Source of the DNA: Bacillota bacterium
GTDB taxonomy: Bacteria; Bacillota; Bacilli; Alicyclobacillales; SLC66
DNA length: 64,000 nt
Assembly (NCBI GenBank): GCA_021821055.1
Contig: JAKACX010000002.1
Span: 1 to 64,000 of the forward strand
Direction of reading: 5' to 3'
The notes under the pieces: generated by a model
The model's input: the letters and a program-made list of their open reading frames with translations, nothing else
The model's database searches: none
What the model was told of the DNA's origin: nothing
Program-made: the position numbers and the translations under genes
Shown here: positions 19,870 through 30,652 of the stretch, one piece after another
Layout: the number at the start of each line of letters is the position of its first letter
Position numbering within the stretch: position 1 is the stretch's first letter

Positions 19870-21474
19870 TCAATACGCGTTCCTATTCCGAAACCCCTTC
19901 ACTACGGTCAGCGCAACGATGCGCATGTCCCAGACGAAGGACCACTCCTCGATGTAGCGCAGGTCGTACTGGATGCGCTCCTCGATGCTCGTATCGCCAC
20001 GCAAGCCGTTCACCTGCGCCCAGCCAGTGATGCCGGGCCGTACACGGTGTTTGAGCATGTACATGGGAACATCCCCGCGAAACTGTTCAACGAACTGCGG
20101 CCGCTCGGGGCGCGGGCCGATCACGCTCATATCGCCCCGGAGCACGTTCCAAAACTGCGGCAATTCGTCGAGGCTCGTGCTGCGCAGAAACTTGCCGATC
20201 GGCGTCCGCCGCGGATCGTTTGCCACGGTCCAGCCCTCGTGCATCGTATAGCCCTCTTGCGCGGCACTCGGGGTTGCCACCGCGAGCGCGTGGAAGGACT
20301 GCAGGGCGGTAAGCGCAGGCATTGAGAGCGCAGCACCCTGCGTGCCGCCAGGCGCGTCCTCGGAGGAGGAGACGGAACTGCCCACCGCAGCCGATCCACC
20401 TCGCAGCCACATGGTGCGGAACTTGTACATCCTGAATGGCCTGCGGTTCTTCCCAAGCCGCTCCTGCGAATAAACAACAGGACCTGGTGAACTGAGTCGC
20501 ACGAGGAGCGCGATCAACGCCAGAATAGGACTGCCGAGCACCAGGACGCAGGTCGAGAAGACGATGTCGAACGTCCGCTTGAACATCACATTCACCGCCT
20601 CGTCGAGCGGCGTGTAGTCCGGGTCGATGATGGGCAGCCCGGCAAACTCTTCGATCCTGGGTTTTGCCGGGAGGATGCCGAGAAAGTCCGGGACGAAGAT
20701 GGCGTGCACGCCATGCGACTCCGCGATCCGCAGGATGTGGGGCAGCCAATGGCTTTCGTCCGGCGCCACGGTCAAGACCAAGTGGTCGACGATGTGCTCG
20801 GAGAGAATCTTGTCCAATTCATGTACTGTACCGAGGTAGGGCAGCCCCGCCGCGGAGCCGGACCGCTGCGGACCGTCGGGCAGGGGCGCATCGGAGGCCG
20901 CGCCCTCTTCCAGTTTCGAGGAGGCGCACCCCGTAATGGCAGCATAGCCAAGCGCAGAGAAGCCGAACTCCGGATGCAGGTGGATATGGTCGAGGAATCT
21001 GTTCGTTGCTTTGGTCGCACCGACGAACACGAGATACTTGCGGTTCAGGCCGCGTTTTCGTGCGCTGCGCAGCACCCGCTGGAGCACGACCCTCGCAAAG
21101 AGCGACATGCACCATGACAGCCCGACGAAAAAGATCAGAACCGCGCGCGAGTAGTGCACCTGCTTGTCGAAGAACAGGACGCTCATGATCACGAGCACCA
21201 TAAACATCGACGCCTTGGCGAGTTGCGAGCCGAGTATCCGCCATGAGCTGTTGCGCGTGGTGCCGTAGAGTCCAAACAGCGCAGCACCCGCAATGAAAGA
21301 AGGGATCGCATAGATCAGGATGGACATGTATACGCTGAACGGCAGTGCAAGATACTGTGGCAGCAGCGGCGTGCGAAAGCGGATGAGCCAAGCCGTCAGC
21401 AGGGCAAGGATCACGACGATTCCATCGAGCGTGGCGTAGAGCTTGCCAAGAAGTGATTGATACCTGCGCAGCAC
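19870..21474 (-). CDS. Polyprenyl-phosphate hexose-1-phosphate transferase (WbaP/WsaP-type initiating sugar transferase)
   Basis: N-terminal TM bundle; [105 protein letters not shown]. Confidence 0.95.
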   Translation of the reverse strand: MLRRYQSLLGKLYATLDGIVVILALLTAWLIRFRTPLLPQYLALPFSVYMSILIYAIPSFIAGAALFGLYGTTRNSSWRILGSQLAKASMFMVLVIMSVLFFDKQVHYSRAVLIFFVGLSWCMSLFARVVLQRVLRSARKRGLNRKYLVFVGATKATNRFLDHIHLHPEFGFSALGYAAITGCASSKLEEGAASDAPLPDGPQRSGSAAGLPYLGTVHELDKILSEHIVDHLVLTVAPDESHWLPHILRIAESHGVHAIFVPDFLGILPAKPRIEEFAGLPIIDPDYTPLDEAVNVMFKRTFDIVFSTCVLVLGSPILALIALLVRLSSPGPVVYSQERLGKNRRPFRMYKFRTMWLRGGSAAVGSSVSSSEDAPGGTQGAALSMPALTALQSFHALAVATPSAAQEGYTMHEGWTVANDPRRTPIGKFLRSTSLDELPQFWNVLRGDMSVIGPRPERPQFVEQFRGDVPMYMLKHRVRPGITGWAQVNGLRGDTSIEERIQYDLRYIEEWSFVWDMRIVALTVVKGFRNRNAY

Positions 21475-21709
21475 TCGGGACTCCTCCTCCGAGATGGCCG
21501 GGCCCCCGCACTTAGGCGCGGAAACCCGTAACGACTCTATTCTCTGTCTAGTCCTAATAATAATACAAAGTTCTCCGTTTTTCGAACGGTACCTCCAAGA
21601 TGACTGTGATACGCGGCGAAAAGCTGCCTGAATCCCTGAATAGTCGCGGACGTCGCTCGGTCCGCCAAATCCCCCGTGATCCGCTGACTGTCCGAAGTGA
21701 TGCGGTGAG

Positions 21710-24358
21710 TCACTTCGCCACCTTCTTCGACGTCCGTTGGCTCGAAACGGGCTGGAGTCCCCTCAAATACCGATATTCCAGCGCCGAACTCTGGTTGGCC
21801 ATCAGATTCGCCACGAAAGTCTTCATCTGCGCACTCGTCTTCCCGGGGTGCAGGTGCGCGTTGTCCAGCACCGTGTCTGCCTCATACAGATACGTCGCCG
21901 CAGGGTCGGGCGTGGCGGTCTGTAGCAGGGGGTTGATGGCGGCTAGCGAGGCTTTGTAATGCCCGAGGAGATAGTCGGCAGTCCCAAGGTAGACCTGCAT
22001 TGACGCACTCCGGTGCATGATGGGAGCCGTCGGGAACAGCGCCAGGTTGAGTAACCGCTTTTTAGCTTCAAATTGGCCGAAAATCTGCTGGACCTGACGG
22101 AGAGTGGCGAGCCCCTGCGCCCGATTGACGGACAATTCTCCTGCGCCGTACCACATGGTCAGGCCCATCATGTTGCTGTAGGCAAGCGCATTGAACGGCG
22201 CGTCCTGTATGGCGTGGTTGGCCCACGCCACTGCGGTGCGGGGATGGTGCAACTGGTACGCCAGCACCGCCGCCTGGGTCTGAATCGCGGGATCCCAGGG
22301 CGAATCCGCAACCGCCTGCTGCACGGCCTGCCAGGCGGACTGGGCGAGCGAGGATTGCCCGCTGGACTGTGACGTTTGGAGGTAGTACGACGCAAGGGAC
22401 AACTGGATGTGCGCGTCGTAGGGCGCAAGACTGCCGGCCGCGGATATGAGCGGGTAACTGGCCTGCCCCGAAGCCCCGGCTGAGGCGGCCCACTGTGTGA
22501 GGACCTGATCGGCCGCGAGTGACACGCACATGACTGTGGACACGGCACCTACCACGCCGACGGCAACCGCCCCTGCGGTCCTCCAGGCGGTCTTGGTCTT
22601 CTCCATTTTCGCCTTCTGCTCGGTCTCGCGCCTCTCGCTGGCCGTCATGGTCCCAGCCGGCCGCTCCGGTGCTGCAGCGTCCGCACCTTGGGCTATGGCG
22701 GGTTCCAACGTCGCCGCGGCCGACTGGACGGACTCCAACGAAAGCGAGACCCGCGGACGAATCGGAAGCCATCCGGAGGCGAGGGCCAGCATGCCCCAGA
22801 AGAGATATTGATAGAGACCGAAGGCAAAGTCAAAATCGGCCACGGCATGGGCCAGCATGGCGCCTGCGGCAACGAACAGGCCCACCACAGCCATGCGCCG
22901 TGGGTCTATGGGGTTAGAGCGCAGGGACTGGACGATTCGCCAGGCGGCAAGCAGCAGCACCCCGATGAACAGGAGGAATCCAACAAGGCCGCCATTTAAC
23001 AGTTGGTCGAATAGTGCGCTATGCACCTGACGCGACCAGTAAGGAATCGTCTGGAATGCCTGAAACTTTGTCGCCCATGTGCCGCCCCCGGAGCCGAATA
23101 TGGGGGCGTTCAACCACATCGGCACCGCGTTTTTGTAGTAATAGAAGCGCTCCTGCAGGCTGATACTGTGGAGAGAAATACTCTCTAGCCTCGTAATGAG
23201 GCCGGAGTGCGCCGTGAGGTGATGGCCGAGCTTGTACACGCCCGCAGCAACGACAAGCACGAGGACTAATGCCCCGCCGCGCACATATTTCCTCGGCAGT
23301 TTCCTTCCGACCACCCACTGGTCAAAGTACGCCAGGACTACCGACGAAACAATGGCAACCAACAGGTCGAGAGCAAAATACTTGACGCTCAGTGCGTCCA
23401 GCGCCTTGGTGCCGAGGAGCGCGGCCCCTGCGCCAGCTACGAGCAACAGGATGAATGTAGCCAGGGGCCAGCGCGACTTCTTGAAACGCACAGCGATGAC
23501 GGCAACAACAATGTACGCCAACGGTGCGAGCACCCACACAACTCGGGACTGGCTCGCTACGACCGCCGCAACCGAGACAGTGAGCCCAAAAGCTCCGGTA
23601 ATGTTGACCTGCCACCGTCTAAAGCTCATGCCGCCAAGGAACGCCAGAAGGCCGAGCGCCAGTTCGACCGCGCCGAACGTATTATGGTACTGAAACACGG
23701 AGGCCAAGTCGTGCTTGCCATAGATCGCGTCGAGCGACGGCCACCAGCGAAGAGCGCCGCCGACGCCGTAGATGTAGAGAGCAACCCCGAGCAGCGATAA
23801 CAGCGGAATCACGTAGGTCCCTATCTTGGCGGCATGCTGCCAGACGAGAAGGAAGAGGAGGAGAGCGGACACCTGGACCAGCGTGACCTGCAGCGATGCG
23901 AGCACGGAAGCGGCCCAGAGGTTGGTCAGGAGAGTGTAACCTGCGAAGACCGCCGCCCAAGTCGTCGGTGAGCTCCAGGTAAAGGAACGCGCCAGGACGT
24001 CTGCGCCGCTGGGAGCCTGAAGCGATCCTCCGCCGGGCTCGGCGGCTACGGTGCGGCCGTTCCCTGCGCCCGCTGTGCCTCCTGTGGTCGCCGTGCCCGC
24101 TATGCCTCGTGTGGTCGGCGTGGTCGGCATGCGCGCCACTCCGGATCCCGTGCCGGCCGCCTCGCCGCGCGCGAAGTAGCGCAGGGCGATGATGCTGACC
24201 AGCGTCGTGCCGAGGGCGGCGATCGTGGACGCGGGCGCAAAGAACAGGGCAACGTACCACGGCGTCACGAAGAACAGCACGAGGGTGAGGGCAAACGCTG
24301 CGTAGCCCCGCCAGCCCAGGTTACGCCAACGCAGAAGGTCAAAATCCAAATCCATCAA
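21710..24358 (-). CDS. O-antigen ligase-like membrane protein (Wzy_C) with long C-terminal TPR-like region
   Basis: 882 aa; ~12 TM segments; APIFGSGGGTWATKF...QVHSALFDQLLNGGLVGFLLF; helical C-terminus. Confidence 0.85.
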   Translation of the reverse strand: MMDLDFDLLRWRNLGWRGYAAFALTLVLFFVTPWYVALFFAPASTIAALGTTLVSIIALRYFARGEAAGTGSGVARMPTTPTTRGIAGTATTGGTAGAGNGRTVAAEPGGGSLQAPSGADVLARSFTWSSPTTWAAVFAGYTLLTNLWAASVLASLQVTLVQVSALLLFLLVWQHAAKIGTYVIPLLSLLGVALYIYGVGGALRWWPSLDAIYGKHDLASVFQYHNTFGAVELALGLLAFLGGMSFRRWQVNITGAFGLTVSVAAVVASQSRVVWVLAPLAYIVVAVIAVRFKKSRWPLATFILLLVAGAGAALLGTKALDALSVKYFALDLLVAIVSSVVLAYFDQWVVGRKLPRKYVRGGALVLVLVVAAGVYKLGHHLTAHSGLITRLESISLHSISLQERFYYYKNAVPMWLNAPIFGSGGGTWATKFQAFQTIPYWSRQVHSALFDQLLNGGLVGFLLFIGVLLLAAWRIVQSLRSNPIDPRRMAVVGLFVAAGAMLAHAVADFDFAFGLYQYLFWGMLALASGWLPIRPRVSLSLESVQSAAATLEPAIAQGADAAAPERPAGTMTASERRETEQKAKMEKTKTAWRTAGAVAVGVVGAVSTVMCVSLAADQVLTQWAASAGASGQASYPLISAAGSLAPYDAHIQLSLASYYLQTSQSSGQSSLAQSAWQAVQQAVADSPWDPAIQTQAAVLAYQLHHPRTAVAWANHAIQDAPFNALAYSNMMGLTMWYGAGELSVNRAQGLATLRQVQQIFGQFEAKKRLLNLALFPTAPIMHRSASMQVYLGTADYLLGHYKASLAAINPLLQTATPDPAATYLYEADTVLDNAHLHPGKTSAQMKTFVANLMANQSSALEYRYLRGLQPVSSQRTSKKVAK

Positions 24359-24660
24359 CGGAACACCCCCGAGTCAAGGAACGAGGCCACAGTTATCGAC
24401 GTGGATCGCCACCGTTCGACATAAACAGCGGGCCCCGAGGGCCCGATTGTCGAACTCATGTTGGTATTGTAGCGCGCATACTAATAGATTACAATGAACC
24501 CTTTGTTCCGCATGTGGCAGTGTGTGGGAGGATGGCACACAGTAGATGTGAGGAACCTGTGCCCGCCAGGGGCCTTCTCCGCGACGGGTCCTCCCTCCTG
24601 AGCTGGCCCCCGCGGCGCGCGGCTGTACGTGGAGCCCGGTAGCGCCGTCATCCCGTCGAC

Positions 24661-24692
24661 AAAAAAGCAGGGCGGTGGATAACCCGCCCTGC
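24661..24692 (-). terminator. Rho-independent terminator of S-layer gene
   Basis: Minus strand GCAGGGCGGGTTATCCACCGCCCTGCTTTTTT hairpin plus U-tract, 30 nt after the stop. Confidence 0.88.
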
Positions 24693-24722
24693 GCCTCCAA
24701 AGTGAAGCCCTGTGCACCAAAT

Positions 24723-27700
24723 TTAGTTGTTGTTCGTGACGGTCTGGCTCGTGATGGCCTGGACCGGAGCGCCGTAAGCGCCGAGAAGGCCTCCACTCGT
24801 GGCGTACGAGAGACTGAGTGGCACGCCAGTGCCAGGAGCCGCGCCGAGCGACAGGGTGATGGTATTGCCGACCACGCTGGCGCTATTCACAGCGTATGTC
24901 GAACTTGTCACACTGCTGTTCTCCAACGCAAAGGCGGACGCCAGTGCGGAGAGGTTGGACGGCTGCTGCAAGGGATTGTTGAAGGTCAGCGTCAGCGTTG
25001 TGCCGCTCACTGAGGCGGTCGAGACCGTCGGAGCGTACTGCGTTGCATTCATCAACTGCACGCCCGTGGCTGTCGTCGCCTGGCCACCCGTGACCCCGTC
25101 AAGCCACACCTGCACCGTCGATTGATTCGCAGGGATGCTGACGCTGGACACGTCGGAGCCAGCGGAACTCGTCCGGATCCCGGTCACGCCAGTCACTCCG
25201 AGCGCGGATTCCACCTGCGCTGCCGTGAGGGTGGTCGGAGCCGGTGCAGGAACGATGTTGCCGCCCGCATCGACGATTTCCAGGGTGAAGGGCCCAGCGA
25301 CGCCGCTTGCAGGATACGTGTACGCCGTATCCGTCGTGCCATTGGGATTGAGACCCTTCAGACCCGCTGCCGCGCCGACGTTGACCGCAATCGTCGTTGT
25401 GATGGCAGGCTGCGCCGGGTTCGACAGGTCCTTGATCGTCAAGGTTGCCGTACCATTCTGCATGCCCTTGATGGTCGGGATTGCCGTGGAGGCCGATTGC
25501 GTCACGCTACCCGTTCCACCGACGCTCAGGACGTTCGCGTTCGAGCTCGTGAACTGAATCTGATCCGAACCAGAACCAACGTAGACGCCGACGGCGTTCT
25601 CAGGCACCACATAGACATTGCTATTGACGCTAGTGACCGTCTGTCCGGCACTGAGCGATGTCGGCAATGTGAAGCTGGTTCCCGATCCATCCTGCGCCGT
25701 ATTCAAGGCGAGCTGCGTCGTGTAGTTGGCAGGCGACTGCACCGTCACCGTGTCCTGCGAGTAGTTGGTCTGCCCCGCAACATGAGCGGACAGCTCAAAG
25801 GATCCCGCGGAACTTGGAGCTACGACGCTAACCTGTGCCTGCCCTTGTGCGTTCGTGGTGACAACGTAGGGATTCGCGCTGCTCCACGTGCTCTGACCAC
25901 CGATCGTTGCTCCCGAACCATTGTTTGCGAAGTAGACGTCGATCGGCACTCCGCTGGTCGACAGCGAGTTTCCATTGCTGTCGGAGAGCTGGAGGGTGTA
26001 TGTCGCCGTTTGACCCTCGGCAACGTTCGTGTTCGTTGCGTTCGGGGAGGTCGGCGTTGCACCGCTGAAGAGTGCCCACGCGGCCGACCCCGTTTGGAAG
26101 TTGTACGGTGCCGTTGCCGTGTTGCCAGTGAGGGCATCCTTGACAGAGACGGTCGCCGCGCTCGTACCCGCCGACGTGTTCTCAACCGCAAATTGGTATG
26201 TTCCGGTGCCCGACGTACCACCCGAGAGAGAGGCCGTGGTGCTGATGGTTGCCGAAGTCAGCCCTGTTCCAGATGGCTGGCCGCCCGACACGGTGAAATA
26301 CTGCAGTGTCCCGCCAGTCGTGCTGCTGTTGTCCGAGATCGTCAACATGTCGGCGCTCGCGGGAATCACAGGATGCCCATTCGAGTCGACCAACTGCACC
26401 GTGTAGAGCGTGAACGGGGTTCCGCTGGACGTGGTGCCCGCGCTGGACGTCAGGGTGATGTTTGCCGGCGCCGTCGTAACCGCGCTCTGAATCTGCGTAG
26501 AGCCGCTCGTCAGGCCGGGTGCAGATGCGCTGACCTGGATTGTTCCGGTCTGGCCCTGGATCGCGTAGACCGGGATCGAGAAACCGCCTGACATCGGGTT
26601 CACATACTCGCTGAGCGTGGTGACGGGCGTTCCGCCGTTCTGGAACGAGCCGGGTCCCGTAATGGTGAACGTCACATACTGCGCGATGCCCGTCGAGAGA
26701 GCCGTGCCCGATTGGTCGTTGATCTTCACAAGGACAGGGTCTTCGTTGTTCGCGTTGGCGCTCACAAATGACGTCGTGGGCGTCAATGAGAGAGCCGTCG
26801 GCGCGGCGGCGACCAAGGACACCGTGCCGCTGCCATAGTTGATGCTCGGCGCCATCTGCTGCCCGTTCGACGAGGTCAACCCGCTCGTCGTCAAGGTGGC
26901 GGTCTGCCCGGCTGCACTCGTCGCACCAGTGAGGTTCACCGTGCCGACGCCGTTCGTGATGGTCACAGTGCTGGAAGCCAGCGTGCCAGCGCTCGTGGCG
27001 ACGGATGCGGTGCCGTTGAAGTTGCCAACGACGTTGCCGTTCGCATCGTACACGCCAACCGTCACGGCGTCAGTTGCCGAGCCGTTTGCCACCAGCGTGC
27101 CGCTTGCCGGCGTCACCTTCACGGCCGCCGCTTGGCCATAAACCGTAACGGCGAAGGGCTTGGACTGTACACCGTCCACCGTGGCGGTAACGTTGTACGT
27201 GCCGGGCTGGGTCACGACGAGGTTCGCGGTGGTGCCTGTTCCGTTGATGAAGCCATTCTGGTTGTCAACGCTCCACGTCACCTGCGCTCCGGAAGGCAAC
27301 GTGATCGCTTGACCACTGGCGCTCGCTACGGAGACACTGAGAGCCTCGTTGGTGTTTGGCGCCATGTTCGTGGATGCGCCGGTCACCGAGACAACCGCGC
27401 CTGTCGGGAGCAGTTGACCCTGCGTCCACTGGATGATGTTCTCAAGGACCACAGCCGCGTCGGCGCGGTTCATGTAGGTCTGGTCTTCCGTGGAGGGAAG
27501 GCCGGAGAAGAGGCCGATGGCGTACGCGTACTTGAGCGGCGACATGCCCTTCAGGTCAGACATCTGCAGCTTGCCCGCGGCCACCATCGAAGAAACGAAC
27601 AGTGACGCTGCGTCGCCGCGCGATGCGTGGAAGTTCTCATTGAAATTATAGCCTGGGCGGACACCCATCCAGTACGGGTTGATCCATTTTGCCGCTTCGG

Positions 27701-28031
27701 CGGCGCCCACAAAGTTGAATGCCCAGTTGCCGGGGGCAACATCGGCGAAGTACTGTTGTTGCGCGACCGGCTTGACGCCCGTGACGCTTTCCATCGCCTT
27801 CATGAAGTACGCCACAAACTGGCCCCGTGTGACAGGATTCGCGGGACGGTATGTGCCGTCGCTGAAGCCGTGGATAAATCCGTCGGATGTCAGAGTGGTG
27901 ATCGCTTGCGCGGCGAAGTTGCCACTGATGTCACTGTAGGTCGTGTTGTTCGCCGTCGCTGCAAATGCGGCGGGCGTCAGCGTACTGAGCACGAGCGCCG
28001 CTGTTGCAATACCCGTAAGCGTGCGTTTCAA
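24723..28031 (-). CDS. S-layer homology domain protein, 3 SLH plus Ig-like/Big repeats
   Basis: 1102 aa; signal peptide, SLH motifs (GFSDGTYRPANPVTRGQFVAYFMKA), Big-like repeats; TTG start with GGGGAGG RBS. Confidence 0.92.
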   Translation of the reverse strand: MKRTLTGIATAALVLSTLTPAAFAATANNTTYSDISGNFAAQAITTLTSDGFIHGFSDGTYRPANPVTRGQFVAYFMKAMESVTGVKPVAQQQYFADVAPGNWAFNFVGAAEAAKWINPYWMGVRPGYNFNENFHASRGDAASLFVSSMVAAGKLQMSDLKGMSPLKYAYAIGLFSGLPSTEDQTYMNRADAAVVLENIIQWTQGQLLPTGAVVSVTGASTNMAPNTNEALSVSVASASGQAITLPSGAQVTWSVDNQNGFINGTGTTANLVVTQPGTYNVTATVDGVQSKPFAVTVYGQAAAVKVTPASGTLVANGSATDAVTVGVYDANGNVVGNFNGTASVATSAGTLASSTVTITNGVGTVNLTGATSAAGQTATLTTSGLTSSNGQQMAPSINYGSGTVSLVAAAPTALSLTPTTSFVSANANNEDPVLVKINDQSGTALSTGIAQYVTFTITGPGSFQNGGTPVTTLSEYVNPMSGGFSIPVYAIQGQTGTIQVSASAPGLTSGSTQIQSAVTTAPANITLTSSAGTTSSGTPFTLYTVQLVDSNGHPVIPASADMLTISDNSSTTGGTLQYFTVSGGQPSGTGLTSATISTTASLSGGTSGTGTYQFAVENTSAGTSAATVSVKDALTGNTATAPYNFQTGSAAWALFSGATPTSPNATNTNVAEGQTATYTLQLSDSNGNSLSTSGVPIDVYFANNGSGATIGGQSTWSSANPYVVTTNAQGQAQVSVVAPSSAGSFELSAHVAGQTNYSQDTVTVQSPANYTTQLALNTAQDGSGTSFTLPTSLSAGQTVTSVNSNVYVVPENAVGVYVGSGSDQIQFTSSNANVLSVGGTGSVTQSASTAIPTIKGMQNGTATLTIKDLSNPAQPAITTTIAVNVGAAAGLKGLNPNGTTDTAYTYPASGVAGPFTLEIVDAGGNIVPAPAPTTLTAAQVESALGVTGVTGIRTSSAGSDVSSVSIPANQSTVQVWLDGVTGGQATTATGVQLMNATQYAPTVSTASVSGTTLTLTFNNPLQQPSNLSALASAFALENSSVTSSTYAVNSASVVGNTITLSLGAAPGTGVPLSLSYATSGGLLGAYGAPVQAITSQTVTNNN

Positions 28032-28397
28032 AACGGTTCCTCCCCTTTGGTGCTGTTGTTATAAAAGCCTGATTCGCCGGGCATACTATCCGGCAGAAGC
28101 ACTTGCGAGCGCAAATTCAATGTCCCTGTGCTGCCGTGGTCCGGCGGCCGGCGCGGCGATCTCGCTGGATGTCCTTAAAAATCTCCCCGTCCCACACATC
28201 CAGAGATAATCCGTGCGCGTTTCGCACGGTCGTATCGGCACAGGTCGACATCCCTCCCCTCAGTGGCTTCCCTGTATACACACAAAACGACAATTACTTT
28301 CGTTACTGCCGTAGATCCCGAACCGGTCGGGATGGCGTGAGTTCCGTCTATCGACAGGCGGGCGGAGCCTGCAAAACTTGCATTTCCCCGCCACTGC

Positions 28398-28427
28398 ATT
28401 ATAGACGAGGGTTGAAACAGGCGTAAA
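28398..28427 (-). promoter_or_regulatory. Candidate sigmaA promoter of S-layer gene
   Basis: Minus strand TTTACG - 18 nt - TATAAT; implies ~355 nt leader. Confidence 0.5.
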
Positions 28428-28687
28428 GCACGCCTTCATGGAAATCACGGAAAATAGCAGGTCACATAGCAAGCTTTGTGCATTATTTATGGTGGAATCC
28501 CCCATAACCACCAGCACGCCCGCTGCTAAGTGCCGCTTTGACGGCGATATCCATGAATCAGTGTACCAGAAACTTGCGTCACTTAGTAATAGCTTTCGTT
28601 TGGAAATTTATTTTTTTTGCCTCATTTCCACAAATTCCACATAACTTTCACACTTTCGATAGACTCGTTTACCTCCTGACAGTGTTT

Positions 28688-29959
28688 TCACACAACACTC
28701 GCGTTCACGTAGGAAGCCGTCTCCCGGTAGACGTCCATCGTGCCCTGAACCATCCGCTCCGTCGTGAAGCGCGCCAGCAGTCGCTCCCGGCCCGCCGCTC
28801 CGAGTTCGCGGCGCAAGCCGGCGTCGCGCAGGAGGATGGCGAGCGCCGCGCGCAAACCTTCAGTGGACCCCGGCTCGAAGAGAAAGCCTGTCGGCGCGTC
28901 CTGTACGGTCGTCCTGTCCGCCGCCACGGCGCCCGCGTCCGCCACCAGTTCGGCAAGTCCCCCCGCGCGCGACGCGACGACGGGCAGCCGCGCCGCCATC
29001 GCCTCAAGCACCGAGATGGGCAGGCCCTCCATGCGCGAGGTCAGCGCGAAGACGTCCGCCTGCGCCAGAAGGGCGGGCACGTCGGCGCGCGCGCCGAGAA
29101 AGTGCACCCGGCCAGGCGCCGCCTGGGTCGCCAGCGCCTGCAGCGCCGCCCGTTCAGAACCATCCCCCACGAGCACCAGATGCACGGCGTCCATCGTCTT
29201 GCCCAGTTCGCCCGTCGCGCGGATCAGCACGTCGTGCAGCTTGACGGGATGGAGACGGGCGACGCACAGGATCACCAGCGCCCCGTCGGGGAGCGCGAGC
29301 TCCCGGCGGATGTTCGCCCCTGAACCATCATGCGTCGCGTAGCTTAATTTTTCCTCAAAGGCGCGCACGTCGATCCCGTTCTCCACCACGCGAAGTTTGC
29401 GCTCCGCATACCCCCGCTTGCGCAGGACGCCCGCCAGCGGGCGGGACACCGCGATCACGCGCGCGGACAACTCCTGTGTCGCCAGTTCGAGCGCCATGAA
29501 TAAGGCCCGCTTGGCGGGCGCGGCATAATCATAGTAGAGATCGCTGTGCACCGTGGTCACCACCCGCAGGCCTGTGCGCACCCCGACCAGCCGCCCCGCC
29601 ACGCTCGCGCGCACGCCGTGCGTGTGCAGCAGATCCGGGCGCCACTGCCGGACCAGCCTGAGCAGCGCGCCAAAATCGCGCCACGGGGCGCCGCCCGGGA
29701 GGACGTGGACCTCGACGCCGGCGTCCCTCGCCCTCGCGGCGAACTCAGCGTCAAACAGCACGGCAACCGCCGCCGGGACGCCGTTCGCGCCGAGGCCCTT
29801 GAGCAGGTCGAGCACCTGCGCCTCGGCCCCGCCGTACTCTCCGGCAGCCACGATGTGCAGCACGCGAAACGGCGCGGCCTCCACGCCGCCTCCGTTTCCC
29901 TTTGCGGACGCGGCTGGCTGCACGCCCGCGGATTGACCGTCGAAAGATTTCATGTACAA
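28688..29959 (-). CDS. GT4-type glycosyltransferase
   Basis: 423 aa; VAAGEYGGAEAQVLDLLKGL, ILCVARLHPVKLHDVLI, TSRMEGLPISVLEAMAARLPVVAS. Confidence 0.9.
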   Translation of the reverse strand: MYMKSFDGQSAGVQPAASAKGNGGGVEAAPFRVLHIVAAGEYGGAEAQVLDLLKGLGANGVPAAVAVLFDAEFAARARDAGVEVHVLPGGAPWRDFGALLRLVRQWRPDLLHTHGVRASVAGRLVGVRTGLRVVTTVHSDLYYDYAAPAKRALFMALELATQELSARVIAVSRPLAGVLRKRGYAERKLRVVENGIDVRAFEEKLSYATHDGSGANIRRELALPDGALVILCVARLHPVKLHDVLIRATGELGKTMDAVHLVLVGDGSERAALQALATQAAPGRVHFLGARADVPALLAQADVFALTSRMEGLPISVLEAMAARLPVVASRAGGLAELVADAGAVAADRTTVQDAPTGFLFEPGSTEGLRAALAILLRDAGLRRELGAAGRERLLARFTTERMVQGTMDVYRETASYVNASVV

Positions 29960-29968
29960 TAAACTCCC

Positions 29969-30652
29969 ATGGACGAACAGAATGGCACCGCTCCACCTGC
30001 TGAATCATCGTACCGTACCCTGCTGCGCCCTGTCCACGTTTTGCGCACGGAGAAGAAGTCGCGCTTTCTGGCGGAACTGCTGCCGCTGGCCGATGAGGAG
30101 GAAGCGCAGAGCGCTCTTTTGCGCGTGCGCAAGGAGCACAGCGCCGCCTCGCACCACTGCAGCGCCTGGCGCCTCGCGGGCCCGCCCCCGATCGAGCGCG
30201 CGCACGACGACGGGGAGCCCGCGGGGACCGCGGGCAAACCGCTGCACAGCGTTCTGGTGAGGCACGACCTGTGGAACGTGGGCGTGATCGTGACGCGCTA
30301 CTTTGGCGGCGTGCTGCTCGGCGCGCCGGGCCTGGTGCGCGCCTACGGCGGCAGCGCGGCGGACGCCGTGGCCCAGGCCGGGGCCGAGGGCGCCATCGTC
30401 GTGCACGAACCGCACGACGACTACGTATTCGCGGTCCCCTATGAAGACTGGGACGCCGTACGCCGCGCCCTGTCCGCCCCGTGGCGGACCGTGGATGCGG
30501 CGTACGGCGCCCTGGTCACCGTGCGCTTGACCGCCCCGGGCGGCGAACGGGCCGCGGTGCGTCGATTATTGGACAGTCTGGCGCGTGGACGCTGGCGCTT
30601 CGAACTCACCGCGACACACTGGCGCCCGCGCGCCGACGTCCCGTCTCACTGA
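29969..30652 (+). CDS. yigZ: YigZ/IMPACT family protein (UPF0029)
   Basis: KKSRFLAELLPLADEEEAQ, HHCSAWRL, DDGEPAGTAGKPLHSVL, NVGVIVTRYFGGVLLGAPGLVRAYGGSAADAV. Confidence 0.93.
   Translation: MDEQNGTAPPAESSYRTLLRPVHVLRTEKKSRFLAELLPLADEEEAQSALLRVRKEHSAASHHCSAWRLAGPPPIERAHDDGEPAGTAGKPLHSVLVRHDLWNVGVIVTRYFGGVLLGAPGLVRAYGGSAADAVAQAGAEGAIVVHEPHDDYVFAVPYEDWDAVRRALSAPWRTVDAAYGALVTVRLTAPGGERAAVRRLLDSLARGRWRFELTATHWRPRADVPSH

Noticed and set aside
25122-26591. 489-aa plus-strand ORF
   Set aside because: Antisense to the S-layer gene, Arg/Cys-rich composition typical of a spurious high-GC reverse frame
28062-28400. A known riboswitch (c-di-GMP, SAM, TPP) in the S-layer leader
   Set aside because: Hairpins present but none of the diagnostic conserved motifs (e.g. 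GACGCAAAGC) were found
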